Made by a program: the position numbers and the translations under genes. The notes beneath the pieces are model-generated. The model searched no databases. It was not told the origin of the DNA and worked only from the letters and a program-made list of their open reading frames with translations. This document shows positions 1-8,496 of a stretch of DNA of 33,973 nucleotides, piece after piece. Each line of letters starts with the position of its first letter. Positions within the stretch are counted from its first letter, which is position 1. The stretch spans positions 1 to 33,973 of the forward strand of contig JABSQA010000021.1 in NCBI GenBank assembly GCA_013213825.1, read 5' to 3'. The stretch comes from Henriciella sp. (lineage in GTDB: Bacteria > Pseudomonadota > Alphaproteobacteria > Caulobacterales > Hyphomonadaceae).

Positions 1-589
1 CGACAGGGATCAAGATCGAAATCAAAACCGCGCAGCCAAGCGCGAGCGCAACCCCGACCCCCAATGTCTTTGCTGCGCCGAACAAGAGCTTCCGATCCCC
101 CAAAGCGGCGCCGAGCGAGAAACCCAGGATCGGTCCTAAGAGCGGGGCGATGACCATCGCGCCAATGACGCCGGCAACGCTGTTCGAGTGCAGGCCAATC
201 GCGGCAACAATGGTCGACAAAACAACGAAAACCAAAAAGTCGCGATCGATTTGCGCGTCCTCAGCCACGTCCTGATAGATCTCTTCGCGAAGCGCCAATT
301 TTCGCGTCAGCATTCGCCTCTTTTTCACAGCTTTATCTTCAGGAATGGCGGGCGCGGTGGCCTCTAAAGGCACAAGAGAGATCCGCCAATCTTTTTCATT
401 CTCGAGACAAGACTGAAGATTATCCATGAGGGTTTGCCGGGTGCCATCACGCAGAAATACCGACACATATCGACGGTCTTTTTGCTCAAGTGGAATGACG
501 ACATAATCGACCGGATTGGCGGCGCGGATGGCGCGCAGTGCGGTTTCAAACAATTCGCCATCTCGCATATGTAAGTCGAGCCGTCGCAT
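1..589 (-). CDS. DUF389 / TIGR00341-family membrane protein (3' end outside window)
   Basis: Reading the minus strand from the ATG at 589 gives an open frame of about 196 codons running off the window edge, so the C-terminus is missing. The first ~95 residues are soluble and charged (start MRRLDLHMRDGELFETAL). After that come hydrophobic segments with VVLSTIVAAIGLHSNSVAGV and GAMVIAPLLGPILGFSLGAA, the glycine/proline-rich membrane signature of DUF389 proteins. That family has no settled function; members are small-helix membrane proteins, often with a soluble extension. The start codon directly follows the TAG stop of the upstream oxidoreductase (590-592) with no gap, so translational coupling and one operon are likely. 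Family assignment is fairly sure; role unknown. Confidence 0.8.
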   Translation of the reverse strand, partial: MRRLDLHMRDGELFETALRAIRAANPVDYVVIPLEQKDRRYVSVFLRDGTRQTLMDNLQSCLENEKDWRISLVPLEATAPAIPEDKAVKKRRMLTRKLALREEIYQDVAEDAQIDRDFLVFVVLSTIVAAIGLHSNSVAGVIGAMVIAPLLGPILGFSLGAALGDRKLLFGAAKTLGVGVALALGCAVLISILIPV

Positions 590-1456
590 CTATTTCACGC
601 GCCGTCCCATACGGGCCAGCAAACTGCTTGTGTCCCAACGCTGTCCGCCCATGGCCTGAATGTCCGCATAATATTGATCCACCATCGCGGTGAGCGGCAA
701 ACTGGCTCCATTTTCACGCGCTGTCTCAAGCGCGATGCGAAGATCTTTGCGCATCCAATCGACGGCGAAGCCATGCTCATACTCACCGCGGCTCATCGTC
801 TCCCAACGGTTTTCCATTTGCCAACTCTGGGCCGCGCCGCCGCTAATCGCCTCCATCACTTTGGCAATGTCGAGTCCGGCTTCGTCGGCAAAATGCATGC
901 CCTCGGCAAGGCCTTGCACGATTCCAGAGATACAAATTTGATTGACCGACTTCGCCAGTTGCCCAGCGCCACTGTCACCGATCAAAGTCATCCGTTTGCC
1001 ATAGGCCTGCATGATTGGACGCGCTTTATCAAAGGCCACTTCCTCACCACCGCACATGATCGTCAGTTGACCCTTCTCGGCGCCTGCTTGGCCGCCCGAG
1101 ATGGGCGCATCCACGAACGAAGCGCCTTTTTCACGTGACCGGGCGGCCAGAGCGCGCGCCAAGCCAGCGCTGGCCGTGGTGTGGTCGACGATGATGCTGT
1201 CCGCGCTGATGGCCTGCTCCATCGCATCAAAAACGGCCATCACATCAGGGTCATCACCGAGACAAAGGAACACAAATTCTGCGCCGGCAATGGCGTCTGA
1301 CGGGGTCGCAGCGTGGCTGCCATCATAGGTGGCGCTCCAAGTTGCGGCCTTCGCCTCTGTCCGATTCCAGACCGTGACATCGTGACCTGCTTTGACCAGA
1401 TGGCCAGCCATTGGATAGCCCATTACCCCGAGCCCCAAGAATGCGACGTGCGCCAT
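590..1456 (-). CDS. 3-hydroxyisobutyrate dehydrogenase-like NAD(P)-dependent oxidoreductase
   Basis: This 288-residue protein belongs to the beta-hydroxyacid dehydrogenase family (3-hydroxyisobutyrate dehydrogenase, tartronate semialdehyde reductase and relatives), soluble enzymes that oxidise or reduce small hydroxyacids with NAD(P). The N-terminus MAHVAFLGLGVMG carries the GxGxxG dinucleotide fold. DAPISGG (about residues 116-122) is the substrate-binding signature, and the lysine of GQLAKSVNQ (about residue 169) is the expected catalytic base. Length is normal. A longer GTG start at 1471 is possible, but its codons contain the GAGGAGG ribosome binding site that lies about 7 bases before the ATG at 1456, so I take 1456. 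It is the first gene of a two-gene unit with the DUF389 gene and is divergent from the MotB-like gene. The exact substrate cannot be read from sequence. Confidence 0.88.
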   Translation of the reverse strand: MAHVAFLGLGVMGYPMAGHLVKAGHDVTVWNRTEAKAATWSATYDGSHAATPSDAIAGAEFVFLCLGDDPDVMAVFDAMEQAISADSIIVDHTTASAGLARALAARSREKGASFVDAPISGGQAGAEKGQLTIMCGGEEVAFDKARPIMQAYGKRMTLIGDSGAGQLAKSVNQICISGIVQGLAEGMHFADEAGLDIAKVMEAISGGAAQSWQMENRWETMSRGEYEHGFAVDWMRKDLRIALETARENGASLPLTAMVDQYYADIQAMGGQRWDTSSLLARMGRRVK

Positions 1457-1487
1457 ATGCGCCCTCCTCACTTCACCTCAACCATGG

Positions 1488-1521
1488 ATCGGTCAAATTT
1501 CACACAAATCTATCGACCGAT
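1488..1521. promoter_or_regulatory. Inverted repeat in the divergent oxidoreductase/motB intergenic region
   Basis: ATCGGTC at 1488-1494 is matched by its exact complement GACCGAT at 1515-1521, arms 7 bp and centres about 27 bp apart. ACCGAT recurs at 1526-1531, ten bases after its first copy. The repeats lie between two divergent start codons (1456 and 1590), where an operator would be expected. No regulator is identified and the arms are short, so chance is possible. Confidence 0.3.
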
Positions 1522-1589
1522 TCTCAACCGATATTCACCGTGATGCACTATGCCGTCAGGCTAGGCCAGAAGGGTCACTAGGGAAAAAT

Positions 1590-2267
1590 ATGGCTTTAGC
1601 TTATTCATCCCGGCGCAATAAGGGCAGAATGCCCGCTGCGTCTGCCCGTAAGCTGGGCACTTGGAAACTGGCCTATGCCGATTTCCTGACCGCGCTGTGT
1701 GCGTTTTTCTTGATCATGTGGATCATTCACGGGGTGTCGAATGATGAACGCCAGACTCTCGCTCAGCAATTTGGCGCGCAAACCGTAATCGCTGAAAATA
1801 AGTCAACGCCTGCCCTCTCGATCGCACAGACGCTGCGCCAAAATCCTGACCTCGCATCATTTGGCGCGAGCGTTCGGATTAACGAAGAACCTAATTTCGT
1901 CCGCATAGAGCTGACCGATATGGCCGAACGCCCTCTATTTGAGACCGGCGACGGACGCCTAAACGAAACCGGCCAGCAGCTCACCCAGATTGTCGGGCAA
2001 ACCATCGCCGCCCTACCATTAGCTATAACGATTGAAGGACATACCGATTCCCACCCCAGCCGAACCATCGGTTATTCGAATTGGGAACTCTCCTCTGATC
2101 GCGCGAATTCAGCGCGCCGCCTCTTGATTTCAGCAGGCGTCAGTGAAAGCCGCATTCAAGGCGTTATGGGATTGGCGCATACCCGGCCATTATTACAGAA
2201 CGCGCCTGAAGATGCGGCCAATCGGCGAATCTCAATTGTCCTGGTCATCCCTCCGAAGAGCGCCTAA
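1590..2267 (+). CDS. motB: MotB-like flagellar stator / OmpA-domain protein
   Basis: MotB forms the stator of the flagellar motor with MotA, anchoring the ion channel to peptidoglycan. The 225-residue product has a single N-terminal membrane segment in the typical MotB context, KLAYADFLTALCAFFLIMWI, in which Asp31 corresponds to the ion-carrying aspartate. The C-terminal half (about 110-220) is an OmpA/MotB peptidoglycan-binding domain with EGHTDSHPS followed by SNWELSSDRANSARR, a pattern closer to MotB than to Pal. It is short for a MotB (often 260-340 residues), with a compact linker between membrane helix and OmpA domain. No motA or other flagellar gene is in the window; an unlinked motB is known in Caulobacter-type bacteria. 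A non-flagellar MotB-like protein cannot be excluded. AGGG at 1580-1583 is the likely ribosome binding site. Confidence 0.8.
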   Translation: MALAYSSRRNKGRMPAASARKLGTWKLAYADFLTALCAFFLIMWIIHGVSNDERQTLAQQFGAQTVIAENKSTPALSIAQTLRQNPDLASFGASVRINEEPNFVRIELTDMAERPLFETGDGRLNETGQQLTQIVGQTIAALPLAITIEGHTDSHPSRTIGYSNWELSSDRANSARRLLISAGVSESRIQGVMGLAHTRPLLQNAPEDAANRRISIVLVIPPKSA

Positions 2268-2305
2268 GACTTAGATCGCCGAGTTCGAATCGCCGGGGAG
2301 GTAGA

Positions 2306-4141
2306 ATGTCCGCAGAAATACTGGCTCACTGGCCAATGTGGGCAAGCCTTGCGGCCGTCGGCATCACTATCGTCTGCTACATGCTCGACCGTTGGTCGAT
2401 GGAACTGGTTTCAGTCTGCGTCATTGCGGCCATGCTCTTGCTGTTCAGCATTCCGGGCGCAACCGCCTATGATGGCAGCAAAATCACCAGTGCACTGCTT
2501 CTATCAGGGTTCGCCAATCCGGCTCTTATAACGATTATGGCACTGCTGGTGGTTGGTCAGGGCTTGTTCCAGACCGGCGCTCTTGAGGGTCCGACCAAGG
2601 CGCTTGTACGTTCTTATGGTAGACGTCCGCTGATAACGCTGCTCGGGGCCTTCACCGCGGTGTTTGTGACCAGTGCGTTCACAAATAACACCCCGGTCGT
2701 CATCATGTTCCTGCCAATCATGTCCGCGATCGCAGCCAGAATGGGCGCGTCGACATCGCGCTTGATGATGCCGCTGAGTTTCGTTTCGATCTTTGCAGGC
2801 ATGACAACACTGATCGGCACATCGACCAATCTTTTGGCGGCCGACGCGTATGAGCGCCTAACGCCCGAAAAACTCGGTTTCTTCGACCAATCTGTGTTCG
2901 GCTTGATGCTGGCAGGCGTTGGCATGGTTTATCTATTGATCGCGTCGCGCATTCTCCTGCCGAACCGGGAAGAGTTGACCGAAACGATGATGAAGTCGGG
3001 CAAACAATTTGTCGCTCAATTCGAAGTTACACCGGGCCATTTTCTCGACGGCAAACAAGCTGTTGCGGGGATGTTCCCGGAACTCAAAGACATGACCGTT
3101 CGGATGATCCAACGCGGCGAACGCGCCTTGCTCCCGCCATATGACGATATTCGCCTTTTGCCCGGTGACTTGGTGATCGTCGCCGCGACCCGCCAAGCCC
3201 TTACTGATTTATTGTCCGATAAGCCCGCAATGCTGCAAGACATTTGGCAAAGTCAGGTGGCTGAATCTGACGATGGTGGCGACGGTCAGCTCGGCTTGGT
3301 TGAGGCGGTGATTGCGCCCGGGTCTCGTATGGCGGGTCGAACCGTTGAAATGCTCGGATTTCGCCGACTGACCAAAGCGGTGACCCTCGGTATTCAACGA
3401 CGCAGCCGAATGATCCGGACCAAGCTCGGCGAAATCCGGTTAGAAGCCGGTGACACTTTGCTCCTTTGTGGCCCCATTAGCGCTTTCCGTGATCTGCGCG
3501 CGAGCCGCGATTTGATCCTTTTGGAATGGTCCCAAAGCGAGTTCCCGACAACGGCGCGGGCCCAAGTCGCACGGCTTCTGACGATTGGTATGGTTGTTGC
3601 TGCGGCAACAGGACTCGCGTCAATCACGCTCGCGTCGATTGTCGCAGCGACTGGGATGATCTTGCTGCAATGCCTCAATCACCGACAAGCCGCACGCTCG
3701 CTCGACTTGCGTATCTATTTGGTCATTGCCGCGGCGCTGGCTATGGGTGTGGCCCTGGAGAGCACCGGTGCTGCGCAAATGTTGGCCGAATTGGTCGTGC
3801 TCTTGGCCTCGCCTTACGGCACTTTAGCCATCCTCTCGGCGATCTTCCTCGCCGTAGCAATATTAACCAATATTCTCAGCAATGCGGCGACCGCTGTTTT
3901 GTTCACACCAATTGCGATCTCCGCTGCAGAACAAACAGGATCCGAGCCGTTTCCGTTCTTATTGGCCGTGATTTACGCCGCGAACTGTGCCTTTGCGACA
4001 CCTATTGCCTATCAGACAAACATGCTCGTAATGGGACCCGGACATTACAAATTTGGAGATTTTTTACGCTTCGGGGGTCCATTGGTGATCTTAATGTGGG
4101 CTGCATTTACTATAATCGCCCCTTGGCGCTTCGACCTTTAG
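2306..4141 (+). CDS. SLC13-family anion/carboxylate transporter with two TrkA-C domains
   Basis: This 611-residue inner-membrane protein has the layout of DASS/SLC13 permeases with an internal regulatory insert. An N-terminal membrane block (about 1-215) holds AFTNNTPVVIMFLPIMS and the loop LIGTSTNLL. Two RCK_C/TrkA-C-like domains follow (about 230-305 and 325-405, each ending in a GDxLxxxG-like turn). A second membrane block (about 415-611) holds the matching half-repeat LTNILSNAATAVLFTPIAIS and the ending YQTNMLVMGPG. Such proteins import sulfate, dicarboxylates or related anions with sodium or protons; the substrate here is not deducible. A strong GGGGAGG ribosome binding site precedes the ATG. 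It lies 38 bases after motB and 17 bases before bpt on the same strand, but nothing ties the three functionally. Confidence 0.88.
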   Translation: MSAEILAHWPMWASLAAVGITIVCYMLDRWSMELVSVCVIAAMLLLFSIPGATAYDGSKITSALLLSGFANPALITIMALLVVGQGLFQTGALEGPTKALVRSYGRRPLITLLGAFTAVFVTSAFTNNTPVVIMFLPIMSAIAARMGASTSRLMMPLSFVSIFAGMTTLIGTSTNLLAADAYERLTPEKLGFFDQSVFGLMLAGVGMVYLLIASRILLPNREELTETMMKSGKQFVAQFEVTPGHFLDGKQAVAGMFPELKDMTVRMIQRGERALLPPYDDIRLLPGDLVIVAATRQALTDLLSDKPAMLQDIWQSQVAESDDGGDGQLGLVEAVIAPGSRMAGRTVEMLGFRRLTKAVTLGIQRRSRMIRTKLGEIRLEAGDTLLLCGPISAFRDLRASRDLILLEWSQSEFPTTARAQVARLLTIGMVVAAATGLASITLASIVAATGMILLQCLNHRQAARSLDLRIYLVIAAALAMGVALESTGAAQMLAELVVLLASPYGTLAILSAIFLAVAILTNILSNAATAVLFTPIAISAAEQTGSEPFPFLLAVIYAANCAFATPIAYQTNMLVMGPGHYKFGDFLRFGGPLVILMWAAFTIIAPWRFDL

Positions 4142-4158
4142 GTGCATAGATTGGGAAT

Positions 4159-4914
4159 ATGAAGCTCGACGAGTCGCTCTTTCAGCTGCCGGGATTACGG
4201 CATGGGTTACGTTTTTACGTGACCGGCGCGAGCCCGTGTCCTTATTTGCCAGGACAGATAGAGCGCAAAGGCTTTACGCACCTGACCCAAGACAATCCGG
4301 ACGCATTGCATGATCAGCTCAGCCGTGCTGGCTTCCGTCGCAGCCAAGGTGTCGCCTATCGCCCGGCTTGTCCGTCGTGTAATGCATGCCGTTCAGTTCG
4401 CGTCGATGTCTCAAACTTCGCGCCAAGTCGAAATCAGAGACGGATCATCAGAACCAATTCAGATCTCTATCGGCGCCCCATCGAAGCGCGCGCCAATCGC
4501 GAATATTTCCGCCTGCTGAAAACCTATTTGCGCAGCCGTCATGATGGTGGCGGCATGTCGGATATGGGCTATCGCGAATTCTGCGCCATGGTGAATGATA
4601 GTCCTGTGCAAACCCTGATGTTTGAATATCGAACCGGGCCAGAACTCGATTCGCCGCTCGTGGCTGTGTCATTGACCGATGTTTTGCGCGACGGATTTTC
4701 GATGGTGTACACCTTCTTCGATCCGGCCCAGCGCCGCCGCAGTCTCGGCACCTATATGATCTTAGATCACATTCTGCACGCCAATGAATTAGGCTTGCCG
4801 CATCTCTATCTCGGCTATTGGATCAAAGACAGCGAGAAGATGGACTATAAGCGCCGGTTTAAACCGCTCGAAGTGCTTGAAGCGGGCCAGTGGCGACCTT
4901 TAGAAGACAATTGA
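4159..4914 (+). CDS. bpt: Aspartate/glutamate leucyltransferase (bacterial N-end rule)
   Basis: Bpt transfers leucine from Leu-tRNA to proteins beginning with Asp or Glu, marking them for ClpS/ClpAP degradation in the cytoplasm. The 251-residue length is normal for the family. The N-terminal ATE domain shows CPYLPGQIERKGF, then GVAYRPACPSCNACRSVRVD with its cysteine cluster. The C-terminal GNAT-like domain has FSMVYTFFDPAQRRRSLGTY, LGLPHLYLGYWIKDSEKMDY and KRRFKPLEVL, which are diagnostic of Bpt/ATE proteins. The start is set by the conserved first residues; the upstream GGGAAT is only a weak ribosome binding site. ClpS and ClpA are not in the window. Confidence 0.93.
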   Translation: MKLDESLFQLPGLRHGLRFYVTGASPCPYLPGQIERKGFTHLTQDNPDALHDQLSRAGFRRSQGVAYRPACPSCNACRSVRVDVSNFAPSRNQRRIIRTNSDLYRRPIEARANREYFRLLKTYLRSRHDGGGMSDMGYREFCAMVNDSPVQTLMFEYRTGPELDSPLVAVSLTDVLRDGFSMVYTFFDPAQRRRSLGTYMILDHILHANELGLPHLYLGYWIKDSEKMDYKRRFKPLEVLEAGQWRPLEDN

Positions 4915-4933
4915 AAAAATCGGGAGTGAGCGC

Positions 4934-6046
4934 ATGATTGATCGCCGGAAACTCTTAGGGGCGGCAACCCTTGGCGCGGCTGGATTGGCAACAACCGCCT
5001 GTAGCCAATCGACGAGTGAAGGTGATGGCGTAGCGTCGCCCGCGGTGCGGCGAAAGAAGACCCGTCTGACAATGACCACCACTTGGCCAAAGGATCTTCC
5101 CGGTCTTGGCGCCGCCGCACAACGCGTGGCCGACCGCATCGGTGAATTGTCTGAAGGTCAGATGGAAGTTCGCGTCTATGCTGCTGGCGAACTCGTCCCC
5201 GCTTTTGAGGCCTTTGACTCCGTCGCGTCCGGCAATGCCGATATGTATCATGGCGCAGAGTATTACTGGCAGTCCAAATCTAAGGCCTATAATTTCTTCA
5301 CGGCCGTACCGATGGGAATGACGGCCGCCGAGATCATGGGCTGGATCGATTTTGGCGGCGGCCAAGCGCTCTGGGAAGAATTGTCGGGCCAATATGGCAT
5401 TATCGCCTTCCAAGGCGCCAATACCGGACACCAAATGGGCGGCTGGTTTAAACGTGAAGTCAACTCGCTGGACGATTTCCGCGGCCTAAAGATGCGGATT
5501 CCCGGCCTTGGCGGCGACGTCATTCGGGCTCTCGGCGGGGCTGCAGAAGCGCTGCCGGGCAATGAAATCTACCAAGCGCTGCAGACCGGCCGGATCGACG
5601 CGACCGAATGGGTCGGACCTTGGAACGATTATTATCTTGGCTTCCACCGCGAAGCGAAATTCCACTATGGCCCAGGCTTCCATGAGCCGGGCAGTTCACT
5701 CGCTGTTGGTATCAATCGGCGCAAATGGGACAGCCTCACCCCCACGGAGCAGCAGATTATCCGTAGCGCATGTAATGAAGTGAACCACCTCTCTGTCGGC
5801 GAGTTCACCTATCAGAATGGTGTGCATTTGGAGAAACTGGTCAATGAGGAAGAGGTACAGCTGCGCCAATTCCCGGATGATGTGATGGCCCGTGTACAAG
5901 AAGTCTCCGCCGACATTCGCAGTGATGCGGGCTCTGGGGGTGATCTTGAGCGCCGGATCTATGAAAGTTTCGAGGATGCGCTCAAGAAAATGCGGGGCTG
6001 GGCAAGAATTTCTGATGGGCCATACCTTGCCGCCAGAGAGCTCTAG
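4934..6046 (+). CDS. TRAP transporter substrate-binding protein (TakP/DctP family)
   Basis: This periplasmic binding protein delivers substrate to the TRAP permease encoded just downstream. The 370-residue precursor starts MIDRRKLLGAATLGAAGLAT, a twin-arginine signal. ATTAC with Cys23 is a weak lipobox, so it may be a Tat-exported lipoprotein. The DctP fold is shown by LTMTTTWPKDLPGLG, GLKMRIPGLGGDV (Arg188 is the expected carboxylate-binding arginine) and DATEWVGPWNDYYLGFHREA (Trp226 region). The best match from memory is the TakP/mannitol-chloroaromatic subgroup, which suggests a 2-oxoacid or other organic acid, but the ligand is inferred. GGGAG at about 4921-4925 is the ribosome binding site. 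The gene is separated from dctQ by 40 bases and probably shares its transcript. Confidence 0.88.
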   Translation: MIDRRKLLGAATLGAAGLATTACSQSTSEGDGVASPAVRRKKTRLTMTTTWPKDLPGLGAAAQRVADRIGELSEGQMEVRVYAAGELVPAFEAFDSVASGNADMYHGAEYYWQSKSKAYNFFTAVPMGMTAAEIMGWIDFGGGQALWEELSGQYGIIAFQGANTGHQMGGWFKREVNSLDDFRGLKMRIPGLGGDVIRALGGAAEALPGNEIYQALQTGRIDATEWVGPWNDYYLGFHREAKFHYGPGFHEPGSSLAVGINRRKWDSLTPTEQQIIRSACNEVNHLSVGEFTYQNGVHLEKLVNEEEVQLRQFPDDVMARVQEVSADIRSDAGSGGDLERRIYESFEDALKKMRGWARISDGPYLAAREL

Positions 6047-6086
6047 AGCGTAGAGCTGTCTTAAAGGGGGTCAAAGAACAGGCAAG

Positions 6087-6743
6087 ATGGACGCTTTCGT
6101 AGAAATTACAGGAACAGGTTTGCGTTATGCAGGCTATGCGCTATTGCCGCTTTTATTGCTGCCTTTGATCGTCCTGGCCGCACCTAAACCCCTGCAACGA
6201 TTGGCTTCTTTTCTATCAAAACTCTTAGATCGCATCAGCGGGTTCGCGATGGGATTTGCGGTTGCGGCAGCGTTTCTGATCATTCTGATCCAGCTTGCTG
6301 CCGTGCTGCTGCGTTATGTCTTCGGCCTCAGCTTCAGCTGGTTGAATGACAGTGTGATATTCAGCTTTGCCATGATCTTCATGCTCGGCGCCGCTGCCAC
6401 TTTGCGTGAAGACGGGCATGTGCGCGTCGACATTATGCGCGCACGATTTGGTGAGCGCACCCGCGCCGGAATCGAATTGTTCGGCGCGATGGCATTTATC
6501 TTTCCGATCGGGATCCTGATCCTCTATGCGGGCTCTGGATTGATCGCCCGGACTTGGCTCGATCTAGAACCATTCAATGAGAGCGATGGGCTGCCGGTCC
6601 AATATCTGTTCAAAACACTGGTCCCCTCATTCGCCGTTTTGATGATCGGACAAGGCCTCAGCCAAGCTTTGAAAGCGGCACTGACCCTGCGCGGCCTTAA
6701 ATCTGCGGAAGAACCATCACATGCGCACGGGGGGACCGTGTGA
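6087..6743 (+). CDS. TRAP transporter small permease subunit (DctQ/TakQ)
   Basis: DctQ is the small membrane subunit that pairs with DctM in sodium-dependent TRAP uptake systems. The 218-residue protein has an extra N-terminal membrane helix (about 13-33) before the usual four-helix DctQ core, as in the TakQ/FcbT2-type subunits. The core signature LLRYVFGLSFSWLNDSV (about residues 73-90) and the following LREDGHVRVDIM loop are typical. Its TGA stop at 6741-6743 shares one base with the ATG of dctM, implying coupled translation in fixed stoichiometry. Assignment is firm; substrate follows that of the binding protein and is unknown. Confidence 0.88.
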   Translation: MDAFVEITGTGLRYAGYALLPLLLLPLIVLAAPKPLQRLASFLSKLLDRISGFAMGFAVAAAFLIILIQLAAVLLRYVFGLSFSWLNDSVIFSFAMIFMLGAAATLREDGHVRVDIMRARFGERTRAGIELFGAMAFIFPIGILILYAGSGLIARTWLDLEPFNESDGLPVQYLFKTLVPSFAVLMIGQGLSQALKAALTLRGLKSAEEPSHAHGGTV

Positions 6744-8320
6744 TGGAACTCGAACTCATTCTCGCTTTAGGCATGTTCTTGACCGCCATATTGGCCCTGC
6801 TCGCGGGTTATCCTGTTGCGCTGACTTTAGGCGGTGTGGCCCTGATTTTTGGCTTTATTGGTGTCCAACTCGACCTCATTCCCCTGCCCATTCTTCGCAA
6901 TTTGCCGAGCCGCATTTTAGGATCGATGGAAAACCAGGTCCTGATCGCCGTGCCGCTCTTTGTACTTATGGGCGTCATCTTGGAACGATCCAAAGTCGCC
7001 GATGATTTGCTACACACAGCCAGTCGACTCCTAGCGCGCGTGCGCGGCGGCTTGGGCTATGCGGTGGTGATTGTCGGCGCCCTACTCGCGGCTTCGACAG
7101 GCATTGTCGGCGCCACAGTGATCACCATGACGCTGATCGCGCTGCCGACGATGTTGCGCCAAGGCTATGACCCAAAGCTGGCGACCGGAACCATCGCCGC
7201 CAGCGGCACGCTGGGCCAGATTATCCCGCCCAGCATCGTTTTGATTCTGCTCGCAGATGCCGTATCGAACGCCAATCAGTCCGCCGCGATGCGGTCGGGC
7301 AATGGCGCAGGCGTCGTCTCCGTCGGAGATCTGTTCGCAGGCGCGCTCATCCCAGGCTTGCTGCTGGTTGGACTGTATCTGCTCTACCTGTTCATCACGG
7401 CTCTATTACGTCCGTCGGCGAGCCCGGCGGTCACGCTTGAAGAGGATGTTGAACCGCTGACCATTGCAGAAGTCGCCCGCAGCCTCGGCGCGCCGCTCCT
7501 GCTGATCATTGCCGTACTGGGCTCCATTCTGGGCGGCCTCGCCTCGCCGACAGAAGCTAGCGCCATTGGTGCAGGTGGCGCCTTGCTTCTGGCCGGTCTC
7601 CGACTCGCCCCAGAGCATGGAAAAACCGGCGACCTCGGAAGCATATGGGGGGCGCTGGGAAGCCTCGTGCTCCTTGGTGTCCTCGCCAACACGTTTGACC
7701 TGACGCTCAATCGGGATGACTTGAGCGGCGCCGACTATGTCGCCATTGTCCTCGCCGCATTTTCCACTTTGGTCTTCTTTGGCGGCTTACTCTCCGCAGC
7801 ACGCGTTTTGATGCGCGCGCGTCAATTTAGTGATGCGATCAATTCCGGCGTTCAAATCACCAGCATGGTCTTCTTGATCCTGATCGGTGCCAGCCTGTTT
7901 GCGCTCGTCTTCCGCGCCTATGGCGGCGAGCATTATGTTGAGCAATTGCTGACCAGCATTCCAGGTGGCCTGTGGGGCGCTTTGGCGATCACCATGGTGG
8001 TGATGTTCATTCTCGGCTTCTTCCTCGACTTCATCGAAATCGTCTTTGTGGTCGTCCCGATCGTCGCGCCGCCTTTGATCATTCTCGGCGCGGATCCGGT
8101 TTGGCTGGCCATCTTAATGGCGCTCAACCTACAAACCAGTTTCCTGACGCCGCCCTTTGGCTTTGCCCTCTTCTATTTACGCGGGGCAGCGCCAGAAGGC
8201 GTCGAAACCATCGACATTTGGCGCGGCGCCATTCCGTTCATTGGCTTGCAACTGATCATGATCGCGATGGTAGCGGCTATTCCCGCACTGGCGACTTGGT
8301 TGCCGTCTGTGGCGGGATAA
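6743..8320 (+). CDS. TRAP transporter large permease subunit (DctM/TakM)
   Basis: DctM is the transport channel of the TRAP system. The 525-residue product is all-helical membrane protein. Typical features include GYPVALTLGGVALIFG near the N-terminus, LLAASTGIVGATVITMTLIA, the SGTLGQIIPPSIVLIL loop, and near the C-terminus FFLDFIEIVFVVVPIVAPPL with LQTSFLTPPFGFALFYLRG. It is longer than classical DctM (about 425 residues) because of an insert in the middle (about residues 215-350), as in the TakM/mannitol-type subgroup. I place the start at the ATG at 6743, which overlaps the dctQ stop by one base and has a run of Gs just upstream; a GTG one codon earlier is equally in frame. It ends the apparent operon. 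Confidence 0.9.
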   Translation: MELELILALGMFLTAILALLAGYPVALTLGGVALIFGFIGVQLDLIPLPILRNLPSRILGSMENQVLIAVPLFVLMGVILERSKVADDLLHTASRLLARVRGGLGYAVVIVGALLAASTGIVGATVITMTLIALPTMLRQGYDPKLATGTIAASGTLGQIIPPSIVLILLADAVSNANQSAAMRSGNGAGVVSVGDLFAGALIPGLLLVGLYLLYLFITALLRPSASPAVTLEEDVEPLTIAEVARSLGAPLLLIIAVLGSILGGLASPTEASAIGAGGALLLAGLRLAPEHGKTGDLGSIWGALGSLVLLGVLANTFDLTLNRDDLSGADYVAIVLAAFSTLVFFGGLLSAARVLMRARQFSDAINSGVQITSMVFLILIGASLFALVFRAYGGEHYVEQLLTSIPGGLWGALAITMVVMFILGFFLDFIEIVFVVVPIVAPPLIILGADPVWLAILMALNLQTSFLTPPFGFALFYLRGAAPEGVETIDIWRGAIPFIGLQLIMIAMVAAIPALATWLPSVAG

Positions 8321-8387
8321 GAACCGAGCGAACGATATATAGCATTGGCGTTCGGCATCCGTGCAATTCAACCAGCTTTTGAGAGGG

Positions 8388-8409
8388 GAAAACTGACATT
8401 TCAGTTTTC
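8388..8409. repeat. Perfect 9-bp stem-loop between dctM and the AraC-type gene
   Basis: GAAAACTGA (8388-8396) is followed after a 4-base loop by its exact complement TCAGTTTTC (8401-8409). GGGG just before the stem and CCCC at 8424-8427 could add an outer pairing. It lies 68 bases after the dctM stop and 88 before the next start. There is no T-run after the stem, so it is not a textbook intrinsic terminator; it may protect the 3' end of the TRAP transcript or act as a weak terminator. Confidence 0.5.
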
Positions 8410-8496
8410 AACCTGCTGAAACGCCCCTATGGGCAATTTAAGCAATCTGCATGAGGCCCAACAATAGAATTCTCTACGGCAAATTTCTTTGGCGTC

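Noticed and set aside
674-1138. 154-residue plus-strand frame opposite the oxidoreductase
   Set aside because: Antisense to the catalytic region of a clear enzyme; no independent signal.
3526-4149. 207-residue frame overlapping the end of the SLC13 transporter
   Set aside because: Another reading frame over conserved membrane helices; Arg/Cys-rich product without family features.
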